Shown in pieces: positions 1-16,779 of a stretch of DNA of 40,839 bases. The notes under the pieces are model-generated. The model was not told the origin of the DNA, did not search any database, and saw only the letters and a list, made by a program, of their open reading frames with translations. How positions within the stretch are numbered: position 1 is the first letter of the stretch; each line of letters starts with the position of its first letter. Origin of the DNA: Setaria digitata (lineage: Eukaryota > Nematoda > Chromadorea > Rhabditida > Setariidae); contig RCAB01000533.1 in the NCBI GenBank assembly GCA_003640385.1, forward strand, positions 1 through 40,839. Reading direction: 5' to 3'. Position numbers and translations under genes: made by a program.

Positions 1-297
1 TTTTTTTTGAATTTATCGAAATTAAACAATTTCAAACCCTTCCTTATGTTACTGTATGTTTTGCATGAGAATTTTTATTTTTTTTTTCTTTCACTAATCA
101 AAATTAAACAATTTCAAATCCTTCCTGGTGCTACTGTATATTTTGCTTGAAAAAAAATTTTTTTTGAATTTATCGAAATTAAACAATTTCAAATCCTTCC
201 TTATGTTACTGTATGTTTCGCTTGAAAAGAATATTTTTTTTTTTTGAACTAATTATAATTAAACAATTTCAAATCCATCCTTACGCTACTGCATGAA
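1..297. repeat. Four-copy tandem repeat, period about 75-82 bp
   Basis: Four diverged copies of a unit with the core ATTAAACAATTTCAAA, at about 21, 103, 178 and 258. Each core is followed by a C/T-rich stretch, an ACTGTAT-like block, and a T-rich spacer that varies in length. Copies 1 and 3 also share a GAATTTATCG block just before the core. The array runs off the left edge, so its true length is unknown. No coding sense; probably a minisatellite. Confidence 0.8.
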
Positions 298-1181
298 CTG
301 TGATTAACTTTCTTTTCTTTATTTTTTAAAGACATCTTCGTAACAAGGTTCTTGTCCCAGATGCGGAAATTTTCGGCTTTTTTTACTACTTTTAGGACCA
401 GCGCACTGGAAAAACATGGAACCAGGAATGCAAACATAGTCTTTGCACGATTTAAACTTATTCGGGATGAAGTTTTAGTTCCAAAGAACCTATCTCTGCC
501 TTAGCACCCCTAAACCACCGACAGCGCAACCCATGTCCTAAAAAACTGAGAAACTAGGTAATCAAAACGAAAGGCCCAGTTGATCACAACTTGTTTATTA
601 GAAACGAAATGTCAATTAAAGAATGTGACTTACTAGCTCAACCTTTCGAACTACCAACGTTTGAGAAGTTAGAGTGCAGTTAAATTTACTTTTCAATCAT
701 GCTCCATCGTTCAGCACGACTCATCCAAATGAGTTTGCGGCGAAAGATGAAAATTGTAGATCTTCTAACTTCCTAATAAAGCAAACACCCATGTGTCTCA
801 GTGACTTAATGGCTAAAACTCTCAAGTCTTTAACGGTTTATTTCATACAGGGAAAGAAACAGAAAAACCACAGAACAAATTTGCTATTTTGCGTCCAGAA
901 CAAGGTATGGCTCAAATAACACAACAATGCAGACGAGAAATAGTATAAAACCGCTCCAAGCTCATTTCTGAATTCCGGTCTGTCCCGAAATTCCACAATT
1001 TTGAACAGATGTCTAAATAAAAAAATGAAAGCAAAATATGAACGAGGAGCTCCCGTCATAAATCATCAAAATTTTAGAACAAATAACATCATCACTATGT
1101 GCCTGCGAAACCGTAAACGAAAAATCAAATTTCAACGCCGTTCCTACCTCTAACAGACCAAACGGCAATGCATATCTCATT
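298..1181. other. Non-coding stretch, no gene recognised
   Basis: This stretch is less AT-rich than most of the window and has few homopolymers. Short open frames exist on both strands (for example 674-919 plus and 838-1059 minus), but none has a recognisable domain, a signal peptide or exon-like borders. It could hold the 3' untranslated region of the minus-strand PA2G4 gene or an unrecognised non-coding RNA. I see no tRNA or rRNA in it. Confidence 0.4.
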
Positions 1182-1380
1182 CTGTAAACCGGAATCTAAG
1201 AACGATGACAGCTGAAGGAAAACAATACGTAAATTTATATTCTCTAAACCGGAATCTGCCAACGACGTTAGCTGCATACGGACAGCACCGTAAATTTATA
1301 TCCTGTACACCGAAATCTGACAATTATGATGCTTGCTACTAAATAGTGAACAAATTTACATTCCACATCAGAATCGAGAC
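1182..1380. repeat. Tandem repeat of a 60-61 bp unit, three to four copies
   Basis: Successive units begin at 1182, 1242, 1303 and 1363. Each opens with a variant of CTGTAAACCGGAATCTG; the first three end with a variant of GTAAATTTATATTC. The middle of the unit (AACGATGACAGCTG-like) is conserved in the first two copies and decays in the third, and the fourth is only a fragment. The spacing is almost exact while the copies differ by many substitutions, so the array is old. It does not encode a recognisable repeat protein. Confidence 0.8.
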
Positions 1381-1817
1381 TATATGATCATTTTCGTGCT
1401 ATGCATTTTCTACTGAAAAAAAAATATGGTACCACTTTGCTACGGAAGATGAGAATTTTGCAAAAATTTTCAGTTAACTCTGAAGAACAGCCAACTAACT
1501 GTATGATTTAATCAACTTCCTCCTCCTCATACAATGTGTTGTAAATTACTACCTAAAAATCCTTACACCTCGAAATATTTCTTGTAAGTTGTTTTTAAAC
1601 GACACGGAATATTATAAACACGCATTAAACAAAAATGCTTCGAAAAACAAAAACAACACCCAAACAATAACAAAAAAGGCCAATGTATTCTTTGATTTCA
1701 GAAAAGAAAAAAGGGCAGACTAACGAAATCCGATAATGCATTTATCGGTATGTAATCATAAAAGCATGTTCGTCAAAATCCGCCTTTAGCAAACATGCTG
1801 ATTCCATGATTTCATTT
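1381..1817. other. Non-coding region downstream of PA2G4 (probable 3' UTR)
   Basis: This stretch lies just beyond the PA2G4 stop codon on the minus strand and holds no supported gene. I see no clear minus-strand AATAAA (TTTATT on the plus strand) close to the stop; the nearest I noticed is near 594, which is far away. The polyadenylation site is therefore unresolved. Confidence 0.35.
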
Positions 1818-4800
1818 TTAATTTTCCTTCACGGCCTTCACTTCATTTTTGCTATCAGAAGGCAAGGACTTCTTATCTTTATTCGAAGCCTTCATATTTA
1901 CGTTTTGGCTATCAATATGCCCTTTATTTTCGACCACATCATCTTTCTTGGGAGTACCATTATCCTCATCTTTCTTGTCCCCTTTCGGCTTTTTCTTTGC
2001 TTTTTTGGGCTTCAAGGAGGAGTTCAGCAAAGATGTGATCTGGAATGGACCAACATTAATAATGGATTTATCACAGTTAACGATAAGAACTATTTTCCAC
2101 ATCCCTTCTAAGCAAAATTTCAATGCCTAATCCAAAACTTCGGGATAACTGCAGAACATCAAGAAAAGAACTAAACTAGATACTTAGTGAAAGTTGGATT
2201 TAAATTTTACTTCAAATCCCAAACTATTGACTGAATTGAAATATTCCTGATTTCATCCAAAAAACCAACCAACTGATCCTCGATCTTTATATCGCTTTCT
2301 AGCGTTTTCATATCAAGAGGAAATCCAGTAATTTTGAGTAATCCATTAGGCATGATTAATACAGTGGACTTGAATTGGGCCACAAATTCACCATCGCGTT
2401 CATAAAGAACCTGAAACCAAACAGCCCGTTTACAATTACTACACAAAGTAACCGTAAATATTACTTATCTTGTGGTCCCAAAAGAATAAGTAATTTGAAT
2501 CAGTTCACACATTAAGATCAACACTGCCAATTCCTTCAAGGCAATTGAAAACTTCCTTGAGATAATTACGTCACCTTATTTCTTTATAATCATATTTCCA
2601 AAGTTGCAGAAGCAAGTTAAGGAAGATAAGGCAAACAGCGAGACAGTGTGAGTAAAGATATAAGTTTATTAAAATACCCTTCACTGCCAATTTCGAAGCA
2701 TGAGCCTCATTGCTTTTCTATTGTAAGGGTAATATGAACAATCAAAAGGTATCGAAAATTCAAATTTCCCATGTTCAGAAGGGTCTTTATTCGCAGTCCT
2801 TGATTCAAAAAAATATTATATATACACTTCTAGCAAAATGAAGACCTGGTATGGTCGCATCAGATTATGTCGTTCACATTCCACAACGCCCATTTTCGCC
2901 AGCTTTTCATCTTCGAATGACCGCAAAGTGAATGGCATAAGGCCATATTTGTTCACCGCTGCCGACAAGAACATTCTGAAGCAAAAAAGGAACTATGAAA
3001 TTGATAGAAAAAATTAAAATCAATAATATATTGCAAACTATCCTCTACCAGTCTTGGAAGCATGTGAGACATGAATTTTCATAACATAAGCAACTGGTGA
3101 CTGGTATCGTAGTCGACCACATTTTCATATAAATATGGAACCAGCAGTAATGCCAATTTGAATCACTTCGTATCCACAGAAGTTCTACCGAAGTTGAAAT
3201 TAAATAGAATAAATGTAAGAAGGTAAAGATAGACGGTCCAGTGAATACTAAAATATCAAAATGTCTACCATATTTAAGAATTCTTCAGAAGATGAATAAC
3301 CAAGACCAATGAAATTAAGACAGCCTGGATGTCTACGATTCAGCGGAAGAGTGCTGGGAAGAACTACCACACAAAATTACGACTGTTCTAATGTACAAAG
3401 AGACCACTGACCTGATAGATTTAAAATACCAATCAGAAAAGGACAAAGACGCAAACGATTCAACGTACCTTGATGCTTTAACTTTGAGCGAATAAACGAG
3501 ATCATCCACTTTTTTATAAACTGTTGTTCTCGAATCGAGCATACGCGTTTTGCCTTAAATAACAAATAATTTTTTTTTTCGTTCAACGAAATGATCTGAT
3601 ACATATCTCGTTAATGTTACATGACAAAAAGGCTTGCTGCTGACTGGAATGTGGAGAAGAAGAGTAAAGGAATTATGAAAGCCATCACAAACAGAAGTGG
3701 CTTCCGCTAAATTCTGTCAACTGTAAAATTCAGTAAGACAAAAATTCGAAAAAAAAAAAAAAAAAAAGATACCTTCGCCAGTGCTCATCAAGATATCAAT
3801 AGCATAAACTTCAAATTTCTCAAAGTTACATTTTGTCATCTCTGAACGTTGTTTTTCACCAGGGTTTTGGATAATTTGCTTTTCTCCATCAATCTTATTC
3901 TTCCTTAATTCATGAGAAAGCATATTCTCAACCGGTTTCACCTGAAAGCAAAAAACAGTCAATTTTATAAGACACAGAATATGGAATCGAACTTATGAAA
4001 GAATGACAATAAACAATGAACAGAGCTCAGTTCTCTTACATGAAAAAAAAATCCTGCAAATACAATAAAAAATAACCCTCCTCCTCTACATTAAAATAAT
4101 TTATTCACATTTGTATGTATTCACAAACCTTGTAAATACTTGCTATTTTATCGATCATATCTGTAATTTCCATATTTTTATACAACCCTGGACGAAGCAT
4201 GCGAATAGCTGCTTCCATAGCATTGTATGCAGCAAGCATCACGTTTGCCTTTCTCCCTTTTATCTTATTTTCCTAAATTGAAACTCATAATTAGATCCAA
4301 TCAAATCGATTTTGACTTTCATTCCTATTGCTACACTGAAATACAATTCCAAATGTTTTCAGCTAAAAATTCATTAAATGAAAATCATTTCAATCAGACA
4401 ATTGTTGTAAATCCTAACTCATTTTAAACTAACAAAAAAGACAAAATCTTCCATGTATACTGTTGTTTAATTACAAAATCAAGAATAAAAATAATACTGG
4501 AGAAGCTCCAACAACGATAGTATGGGCTGCAGTTGCAATAAAACCATCAATGTGAGCTCCGAGGTCAACTTTCACCATTTGTCCATCCTTTATTACTACT
4601 GGTGGGTCGCTCCGCAATGGTGAAAAATGGCAAACACAGTTGTTTATCGAAACGCATGTAGGCATAGCAATACCTTTAAAAAACAAACACAAATCCTCTG
4701 AATACTGCTTAATTCAACATAAGAATTAACTGAACAAACTTCATTCAAAAATCTCAGCCAAAATTACAGTCAGGGTAAGATGGCTCAGTCTCAATTCAGA

Positions 4801-5355
4801 ACCTACTGATCAATCTAACCAAAGCAGAGTAAAAAAGACTAAAGTGAAAACTCGCAGCTAACCATCCGCAACAACTGCACTCTCTGATTACAAAAAATGA
4901 AGAAATAAAATAAGTTATACCTTTCAAAGCGTCTTTTTCCTTTTTAAAAACTTTTGCTATCCGCTCATTCATAAGTCTGTCGCCGAGATCACAAATTTCG
5001 CCTACTTCAGCACCATCTTTTACAGCTATAAGCAGCTCCTGCAATAAATAGTAATTTTTCCCCCCGGTTATATATATATATATATATACATACATATTTT
5101 CACCCATCAAATTCCCGCTCAAGAACTGGTCATCATCATTCAAGCTCATCGTAAAGACCATATATAAGAAAGCTGTGGAACTTATCACACTGCTGCCTGG
5201 AAGCACTTGAGACATACTTTCAAAACAGCACTGACGATATCGGCAGCCATCGCATATTTGGTTACAACCAAATCGCTTGCCGGTGTTTCCATAACACCCT
5301 TTTCATCGTCACTGCTTTCGCTACTTGGACTTACTGGTCTTCCTTTCTCAGCCAT
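1818..5355 (-). CDS. PA2G4: PA2G4/EBP1-like protein (proliferation-associated 2G4), nine exons
   Basis: Exons in transcript order: 5355-5218, 5038-4921, 4673-4498, 4272-4129, 3941-3773, 3553-3469, 2975-2846, 2410-2225 and 2039-1818. They join in phase without internal stops to give 455 aa; human PA2G4 has 394. The fold is the M24 'pita-bread' methionine-aminopeptidase type. Family hallmarks: DLVVTKY near residue 29, [12 protein letters not shown] in exon 3, [13 protein letters not shown] in exon 3, NMLSHEL and [11 protein letters not shown] in exon 5, and [17 protein letters not shown] in exon 8. Members bind RNA and ribosomes and regulate growth and translation, and they are not active peptidases. 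The last exon (residues 383-455) is a long Lys/Asp-rich tail, probably for nucleolar or RNA binding. The start is the first ATG after a candidate spliced-leader acceptor. The exon 8 donor (ATA then GTTTGG) is the least certain junction. The neighbouring EDEM gene is divergently transcribed. Confidence 0.93.
5069..5088. repeat. (AT)n microsatellite in PA2G4 intron 1
   Basis: About ten TA units in the first intron of the minus-strand PA2G4 gene, between exons 1 and 2. No function inferred. Confidence 0.85.
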
Positions 5356-5367
5356 TTCTTCAAAGAA

Positions 5368-5380
5368 CCTGAATGTCTCT
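5368..5380 (-). promoter_or_regulatory. Candidate spliced-leader acceptor of PA2G4
   Basis: On the minus strand, a 3' splice site ending in ATTCAG lies about a dozen bases upstream of the PA2G4 ATG. No upstream exon is evident. In nematodes this arrangement is typical of trans-splicing to a spliced leader. The identity of the leader is not shown by the sequence. Confidence 0.4.
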
Positions 5381-6718
5381 CAAACTACAGTAATGCTTCA
5401 ACACAATAACATGATAGTTGTAACATATCAACTATCGAGATTCGTGGAACGGAAATGTTATGCACTTGAGTTCTGGATCTAAAATCATCATTTCTTTTTT
5501 TTTAAACTCATCATGGATGCCATTCATCCAACTACCAGGTGCTGCACTAAATCTGTGCCATCCGTTCCATTCTCAGCATATATTTTGCTTTGATGTAAAA
5601 CAAACTTTCAAAATACATAAAATCATAACAGAGAAAAAGTAAAGATAATAGGGAAGCACTCATCCAAAACCCAAATAAGCTATACATTAAAGTCTGAGTC
5701 ACTCGATGGATTTTCGCAAATTACAAAATATCAAGAAGTAAACTTATGCGATATCGCACATGCGAGTAAAAATTTTGCACAAACATTAGCTCAGATCATA
5801 CACGGTAGCTTCCGATCATAAATGAGAATCCTTGATAAGTACTGAACTTAACTGTATTCAGGTAACTCTCCTCGAATCTTACACTTCATCATTCCCCTCA
5901 GTTAAAAAATCTAAATCTTGATTTTGCATAATTTTAAACTGTAATTTTTCAACATAAATGAACAAAAAATCACCGAAAGAACAACGCCAACTGAACGAAA
6001 ACGCATGTACAAACCAACAGCTAACCCTACAAATAACAACCAACTCAAAGGACAAGTCAGTCTCAAATCTAAACCAAAAATTGGCAACACTCCATTTACA
6101 GTAATATGAAAAGCGTTGTAAGATCGGACGGTTCTATGTTGATGTCATTATAATTGACGAACTTGTTGACGTGGACGTGCGTGCGTGTTTCGTGCATTTA
6201 AGATTTCTCTTCTTTCTCCATTGGAAAATTGAAAAGTGTCAAAATGTTAGTAAGACATGTGTAAATTATATTGTAAGTGTAAGAAATAGACGAAATATTG
6301 GGAAATGACGAATTGGAAAAGTAAATTCTGGAAAACCGTTTTTCAGGAATTTTTAAGAAATTAGGAAAAAAAGATGCTCATTTTTTTCAGGCCTTTTTAG
6401 GTCTATATAAAGTTAGTTTTTATATGTCTCTTCTTGTTTCCATCTTTTTTTTTCTGTACTGACTACTTTTTTTTTTGTTTTTTGCATTTATTTCTTGGCT
6501 CATTGCAGATCAATTGGTTGGATGTATCCATGAATGAAATTATCGATTTCTCGATTAAATGCTGAACTTAGCATGAGCTTCAGCAAGATTTTATTCAATA
6601 TTGGTATCATAAAATATCCTCGGCATACATTAAGGTTGGTTGTATTTTTTTCTTTTAAATCTTAATTTTCGTGATATTTTTATTTTTTACCTTGGCAAAA
6701 AGCAACCGTACATATAGT
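5381..6718. promoter_or_regulatory. Shared upstream region between divergent PA2G4 and EDEM genes
   Basis: About 1.3 kb without a supported coding exon, lying between two head-to-head genes. It must hold the promoters of both. From about 6110 to 6245 there is a GC-richer stretch (GACGTGGACGTGCGTGCGTG) that could mark the EDEM transcription start. At 6244 an ATG-TTA followed directly by GTAAGA could be a short 5' exon. No TATA box or named element is claimed. Confidence 0.45.
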
Positions 6719-6729
6719 ATATTTTCCAG
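6719..6729 (+). promoter_or_regulatory. Candidate splice or trans-splice acceptor upstream of EDEM
   Basis: ATATTTTCCAG lies 27 bases before the chosen EDEM ATG, with a stop codon in frame just before the ATG. It could receive a spliced leader or a non-coding 5' exon ending near 6249. Confidence 0.45.
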
Positions 6730-6756
6730 ACTTATTTGTGAACTTCCAATTAGAAT

Positions 6757-9700
6757 ATGGTATATCCCGTAGATGTTTTCTTGTTCTTGCCGTTAGTAAG
6801 GGTTGTTGCTGCCGTCTATCCATTCATCCACGATAATTATACCTCAAAATATGGATCTTTTACACCTGAAGAATTATTGGAAGCAAAAAAAGCAACACGA
6901 GAGATGTTTTATTTTGCTTATGAAAATTACATCCGGCATGCTTTCCCAATGGATGAATTAGATCCAATTAATTGTTTGGGTCGTGGATATGACCATCTTC
7001 ATCCGTAAGTTCCGCGGGTTTTCTCTTTGTTTTACTTCTCACTAATTTTCTTTATAAGAGAGAAAGATAAATATATAAGGGTTTTCTCATGTTCTTTCTC
7101 CGTAATTAGAAAAAAAAAAAAAACGTTTTGTTCTGCAATGCTTATACAATGTTTGATTTACAAGGAATTCTGCAAATATACTTACACTTTAACCCTTTCT
7201 ATGACGAAACATATTTTTTGTTCAGGTCAAATATTAACATTAACGATGTTCTTGGGGACTATTCACTTTCTTTGGTATGTTACTGTTTTATCTTCAGTTA
7301 TAATGTTCGGTGTTATTAGTAAAACATGGAATATGAAAGGAACCAACTATGAACTTCTAAGATTTATTTAGGGTATTTTGAAATTAAGAGTTATCTAAAT
7401 CTATAGTTCATTTTTTAGATAGAGTCATTGGATACGCTAGTTGTTTTTGAGAATCGAACTGAATTCCACAATGCCATTCGAATGGTGATCGACAACGTTT
7501 CATTTGAAAGAAATGTTACGGTACAAGTGTTTGAAGCAACAATAAGGTGACTTGCAGCTATGAAATGATGTGTGAATTAAATTTTTAATTTGATTCGTTG
7601 TGGATACTACATCTTATTCTAGAAGTAAAATTAACTCAAGTATTACCCAAAGAAGGAAGCTCTGAAAGGAATTATATATTGACGATGTAGTGCGGGACGG
7701 TTAATACAAGAAGTTTGATGACAAGGTTTTTATATCTTGACGTCATAACTCATTATGAATACTTAAGGCTATGTTTGTCTCGACTAGAAAGGTAATACTG
7801 TATTCAGAGAACTTTGAACATCGGTTCTTGTGTATTATTGTGGTTTTTTCAACCTCTTTTTTTTCTTTTTTTCAGGATAATTGGATCGCTTTTGTCAGCA
7901 CATTTGATCCTCACTGATGACTCTCATATGTTAGGTAATTATGCTCTAAGTGATTATGATGGAGAACTGCTCACGATGGCACATGATTTGGCCATTCGTC
8001 TCTTACCGGCTTTTAATGGCACTAAAACCGGTACATTTACATTTTCTTGCACTGATCCCTCGAACGGGATGACTATCTTGATGAAAATTAAGAGTAGATT
8101 AGTTGTTTTCTCACCTGTGGAATTAACTGAACTTCTCTCTGTCTTCCAGGGATACCATTTCCACGGGTAAATTTGCAAAGTGGTGTGAAGGAAGGGACTA
8201 TTAACGAAAACTGTGTCGCAGGAGCTGGAAGTTTGTTATTGGAATTTACGGTCCTCTCACGCCTTTTAGGTGATAGTACATACGAAAGTTTGGCACGCAG
8301 AACTAATCGAAAGTTGTGGTCGTTACGGAATAAAGTAACTGGTTTGTTGGGTTGGTATCAAAGTCTTTTTATTTGATCAGCTCCAGTCTTGCCAAGTGAT
8401 TCTATCCTACGTTGTAAGCAGTTGCATTTTTATTTTAATCCTTTCATGTATGCAGAACTTCTATTCATGTATCGGGTCTGCGAGTCGTTCTTTTTTATCC
8501 GTAGCCTCTGAATCATATGTTTTTCTTTTCTTTTTTTTTTACATTGTACATTTATTTACGACTTCCCAAGGAATTTTTTCAGGTAATGTTGTGAACATAC
8601 AAACAGGCGAGTGGAAAGGAGTGGTTAGTGGACTTGGTGCAGGCCTCGATTCGTTTTATGAATATTTGCTTAAAGCTTTTGTTCTTTTCGGTGTTGAAAC
8701 TGACTTGAGAATGTTCCAGGTCATCACATTTTCGAATGAAGTGTTTTAAAATAATAGTTTTCATCTACAGAAAGTTGAAATATTTTTCTAGGATTGCGAA
8801 GTTCGGAAATGATAAATGAAGGTTAACTGACTTACTTACTTGTGCGGGTTCCTTGTTTCAGTGGTAGTGTCTTGATGAATATCTCATTAATTAGATATAT
8901 CGCAGTATAGGACAGTGCAAAATGTGACACCATCATAACTCATGACATGCTTCACCTAATGTACAGCACCGAAAAAAGCTTGTTCACAAAAGCTTAATTC
9001 TAGGAAGCATATGCGCTTATAATAAGTCAGTTACGCCGTGGCCGTGATGGTTGCGTTTTAGGAGAGGGGGAAACCCCAATGTATGTAAATGTTGACATGA
9101 GGGATGGTTCGCTGCTAAACACTTGGATTGATGCTTTACAGGTTTGTCACTTGCCAGTTTTATGGATCTTTATTTTACTTCTTGAAATTTCCCACTTGTA
9201 ATAGGAATGGAAGATCGATTTACTTAAATTCTAAATTTTTTGTCCAAGTTTTAGTCGTTGCTTTTAGTGGTTTGTTACTTGCAGGCTAGTTTTGCTGCTG
9301 TGCAAGTATTGAATGGTGATATTGATGAAGCAGTTTGCATCCATGCTATATATTATTCATTATGGAAGCGATATGATGCTCTTCCTGAGCGATATAATTG
9401 GCATCTGAAGTAAATTTGGAAGCTGTTTCCACCCATTTTTTATGACAAACTTCACAGTGTGCTTATCGTTCTCAAGTTTTTGTGCTATCTTCGGAATAAG
9501 TGCAGTATTTGCAGAAGGAAAAATCTTTTTCTAGAATATTTGATGTTTCAGGACTCCTGACATATACTTTTACCCATTGCGGCCGGAACTAGCTGAGTCA
9601 ACTTATATGTTGTATCGTGCTACGCAAAATCCTTTTTATCTTCGTGTTGGTTTCGATATTCTCCAGTCCCTTAACACGTTTACAAAGGTGAAATGTGGGT

Positions 9701-10318
9701 ATGCCACAGTGCATAACGTTGTTGATAAGTCTTTGGAAGATCGAATGGAATCGTTTTTTCTTTCGGAGACCGTTAAATATCTATATCTTGTAAGTTTATT
9801 TTGCCACTCTGAAAATGCATTTATTCAGATGGATTTTCCTCTAAATTTTATGGGGTCCGGATTTTGGTTTTTTTTTTTTTTTTTTTTATTCCAATTGTAA
9901 CTTTTTATAAAGTAATTTTTTGTGATATTTCTGCAACTTTTTAGTTGTTCGATGTAAACAATGCAGTGAATCGTAATGAAGAACGTATTCTATTCACAAC
10001 TGAAGGTCATATAATACCTATTGATAAACGTATAAGAGATCCAGTTTATGATGCACCTCAGTATTTCTCTCGCAATCATTCATGTATTGCGTTTAAGCTT
10101 GATCGACATCGACCACCGTTAGATCAGCCTCGTCTTGCTCAAATATTCCGCTTAGCTGGTATCGGTTTAGGGTTTTCAGGGTGAGATTTCAAGTTCTAGT
10201 CTATATACTTATGTCGTTTTAATTGTTGGTTTATTAATATTTCAGGTCAGAAGGGGCTTGTATTCCTATTTCTCATTCTTTATTTCATGAATTTTTGGCA
10301 CAGTTATGCTGCCTGTAA
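6757..10318 (+). CDS. EDEM1: EDEM-type ER degradation-enhancing alpha-mannosidase-like protein (GH47), eleven exons
   Basis: Exons: 6757-7004, 7226-7274, 7419-7546, 7876-8030, 8150-8350, 8583-8719, 9004-9141, 9285-9409, 9552-9789, 9945-10180 and 10246-10318. All junctions are GT-AG and keep frame, giving 575 aa (human EDEM1 is 657). The protein trims or recognises mannose on misfolded glycoproteins in the ER and passes them to degradation. A hydrophobic segment at residues 8-22 is a likely signal peptide or anchor. The GH47 domain starts near residue 36. Signature blocks: [37 protein letters not shown] (catalytic Glu138), [15 protein letters not shown] (Asp283), RPELAEST (Glu409) and FTTEGH (Thr492 and Glu493, calcium site in this family). 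The three catalytic acids are kept. The block order and text match EDEM1 better than EDEM2 or EDEM3. The carboxy end is short, ends CCL and has no KDEL-like signal. Confidence 0.95.
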
Positions 10319-11850
10319 TTTATTCTTATTTTACTTTTTGTAAATTCTCTTTTCTAGCTCCTATCACATCTGTGATTCCTTAAATTATATCATAAAGTAG
10401 TTATTAGTTCTTTTCACATGTCTTTCACTAATTTTTTTTTTTTTTTTTGGATTTGTTATTCAACCTCATCTAGATGGGATTATATACTACTCTCTATCTC
10501 TTCTAATGTTTAACACAAATTTCTTAGATCAGCTTTAAATTTTATACTAACTTTTTCCTTATTTTTCTTTTTAAGATCAATCTGTGACATTATTCGTGCC
10601 TTGCATAGAAATTTTTAACAGAATTACTATTCATTTCAGTAATAGCCACTTACTAGAAATGAATGAACAGTTTGTAGGGTATCCTTATTCCATAATTTTG
10701 TCATTTGTTGCGTAGTAGAAATATTTAGTCTTAATCTAGTTTTAATAATTTTTCTTTCTATCTGTTCTATGTGCCTTATATTATAAAATTTTAAAATGGT
10801 TGATAGGCTTCATAAAAATATAAGCATACGTACATTTGCTACAATTACGATATAATTGGGAAGAAAAAGTAATATAGATAAAACTTTTAATTTACCTTAA
10901 ATAGAGACTTATATTCCTAAAATAATAGTTTTGAAAGATTGCTTTTCACTTATTTCTTTGAAGTGATGATGGAGCTAAATGATTTAAATTAATGTAAGGA
11001 GAGTTAACGCGATGATGCTTATATTGACAGCAGTCTGCGGAAACAGTGCAAAGAATAATCTTTTTTGTAATGTTTCTGTTAGCTGTACTGTTTTCCGGCT
11101 CCAATCGAAAGAGAAATGTTTTTCTTTTCAATTTATTCGATGTTAGACGTCTTTTGGTTGATAAATGATTATGTAACGTTTATGTTCAGAAGTATGCATT
11201 CCACGATAGTATTCCTTTTGATTTATTTCTTTTTTTTAGTTTATTAATGATTTAGGTCATCTATTCCTTTGCCATATTTTTGTTTTTTGGTATGAGAACT
11301 GCTTTGAAACCGTCATTAAAGGATATCGTCATCATCCAAGCTGAATACTGGTAAGAGAAGAAGGTGAAATTTGAAAGTATAAAGTAAATGAAGGATTTTT
11401 TAAACCCTTATTCAAGCTCGCAGTAACATTTAAAAAGTCAGTATTCGAAATGCAATGCTATTATCACAATTTGTCAAAGTCGCTAAAGAAACTGAAAGAC
11501 AAAAGTTGAGAATAAAAAAATCAATACAGAATCCGGTTTCATGAAATTCAGACAAACTTTCGATTATTTTAATACAGTTCATGGGGAGAGAAGAAGAAGA
11601 AGAAGAAATGTATCGTTTAAATGTGTTATACACTATGGTGTGGTAAAACAAAACTAGATTTTGTTATATACGAATTTCTCTTACCTAAAATTATTAAAAT
11701 GACCTAAAATTTATTTTTATTGTGAGTGTATAAAAAAAAGAATTGATGACATAAAGTCCTTTTATGGTATCAAGTTTTTGGAAACTATTCTCTGCTTTTA
11801 ATTAAGATAGATAGTAATAATATTGACGGATTAGTAATATAAGATGGATT
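10319..11850. other. Intergenic region between EDEM and the ion-channel gene
   Basis: About 1.5 kb of AT-rich sequence with T tracts (for example 10433-10448) and a (GAA)n run near 11591-11608. No open frame with recognisable content. The first part probably holds the EDEM 3' UTR and the last part the channel promoter, but I see no convincing polyadenylation signal near the EDEM stop. Confidence 0.4.
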
Positions 11851-11860
11851 AATTTACCAG
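11851..11860 (+). promoter_or_regulatory. Candidate spliced-leader acceptor of the ion-channel gene
   Basis: AATTTACCAG ends 14 bases before the ATG at 11875, which opens a good signal-peptide sequence. The spacing and motif fit a nematode trans-splice acceptor. Confidence 0.4.
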
Positions 11861-11874
11861 ACAATGTAAATGTG

Positions 11875-16737
<4,863 letters not shown>

Positions 16738-16779
16738 AAAAGAAAAAAGAAAGAAAATCGGTGAGAAAGGAAATGATAA

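Noticed and set aside
674..1059. Two opposing short frames, 81 and 73 codons
   Set aside because: No domain, signal peptide or splice pattern. The higher GC of the region alone is not evidence of a gene.
1806..2130. Plus-strand frames of about 100 codons
   Set aside because: They are antisense shadows of the last PA2G4 exon.
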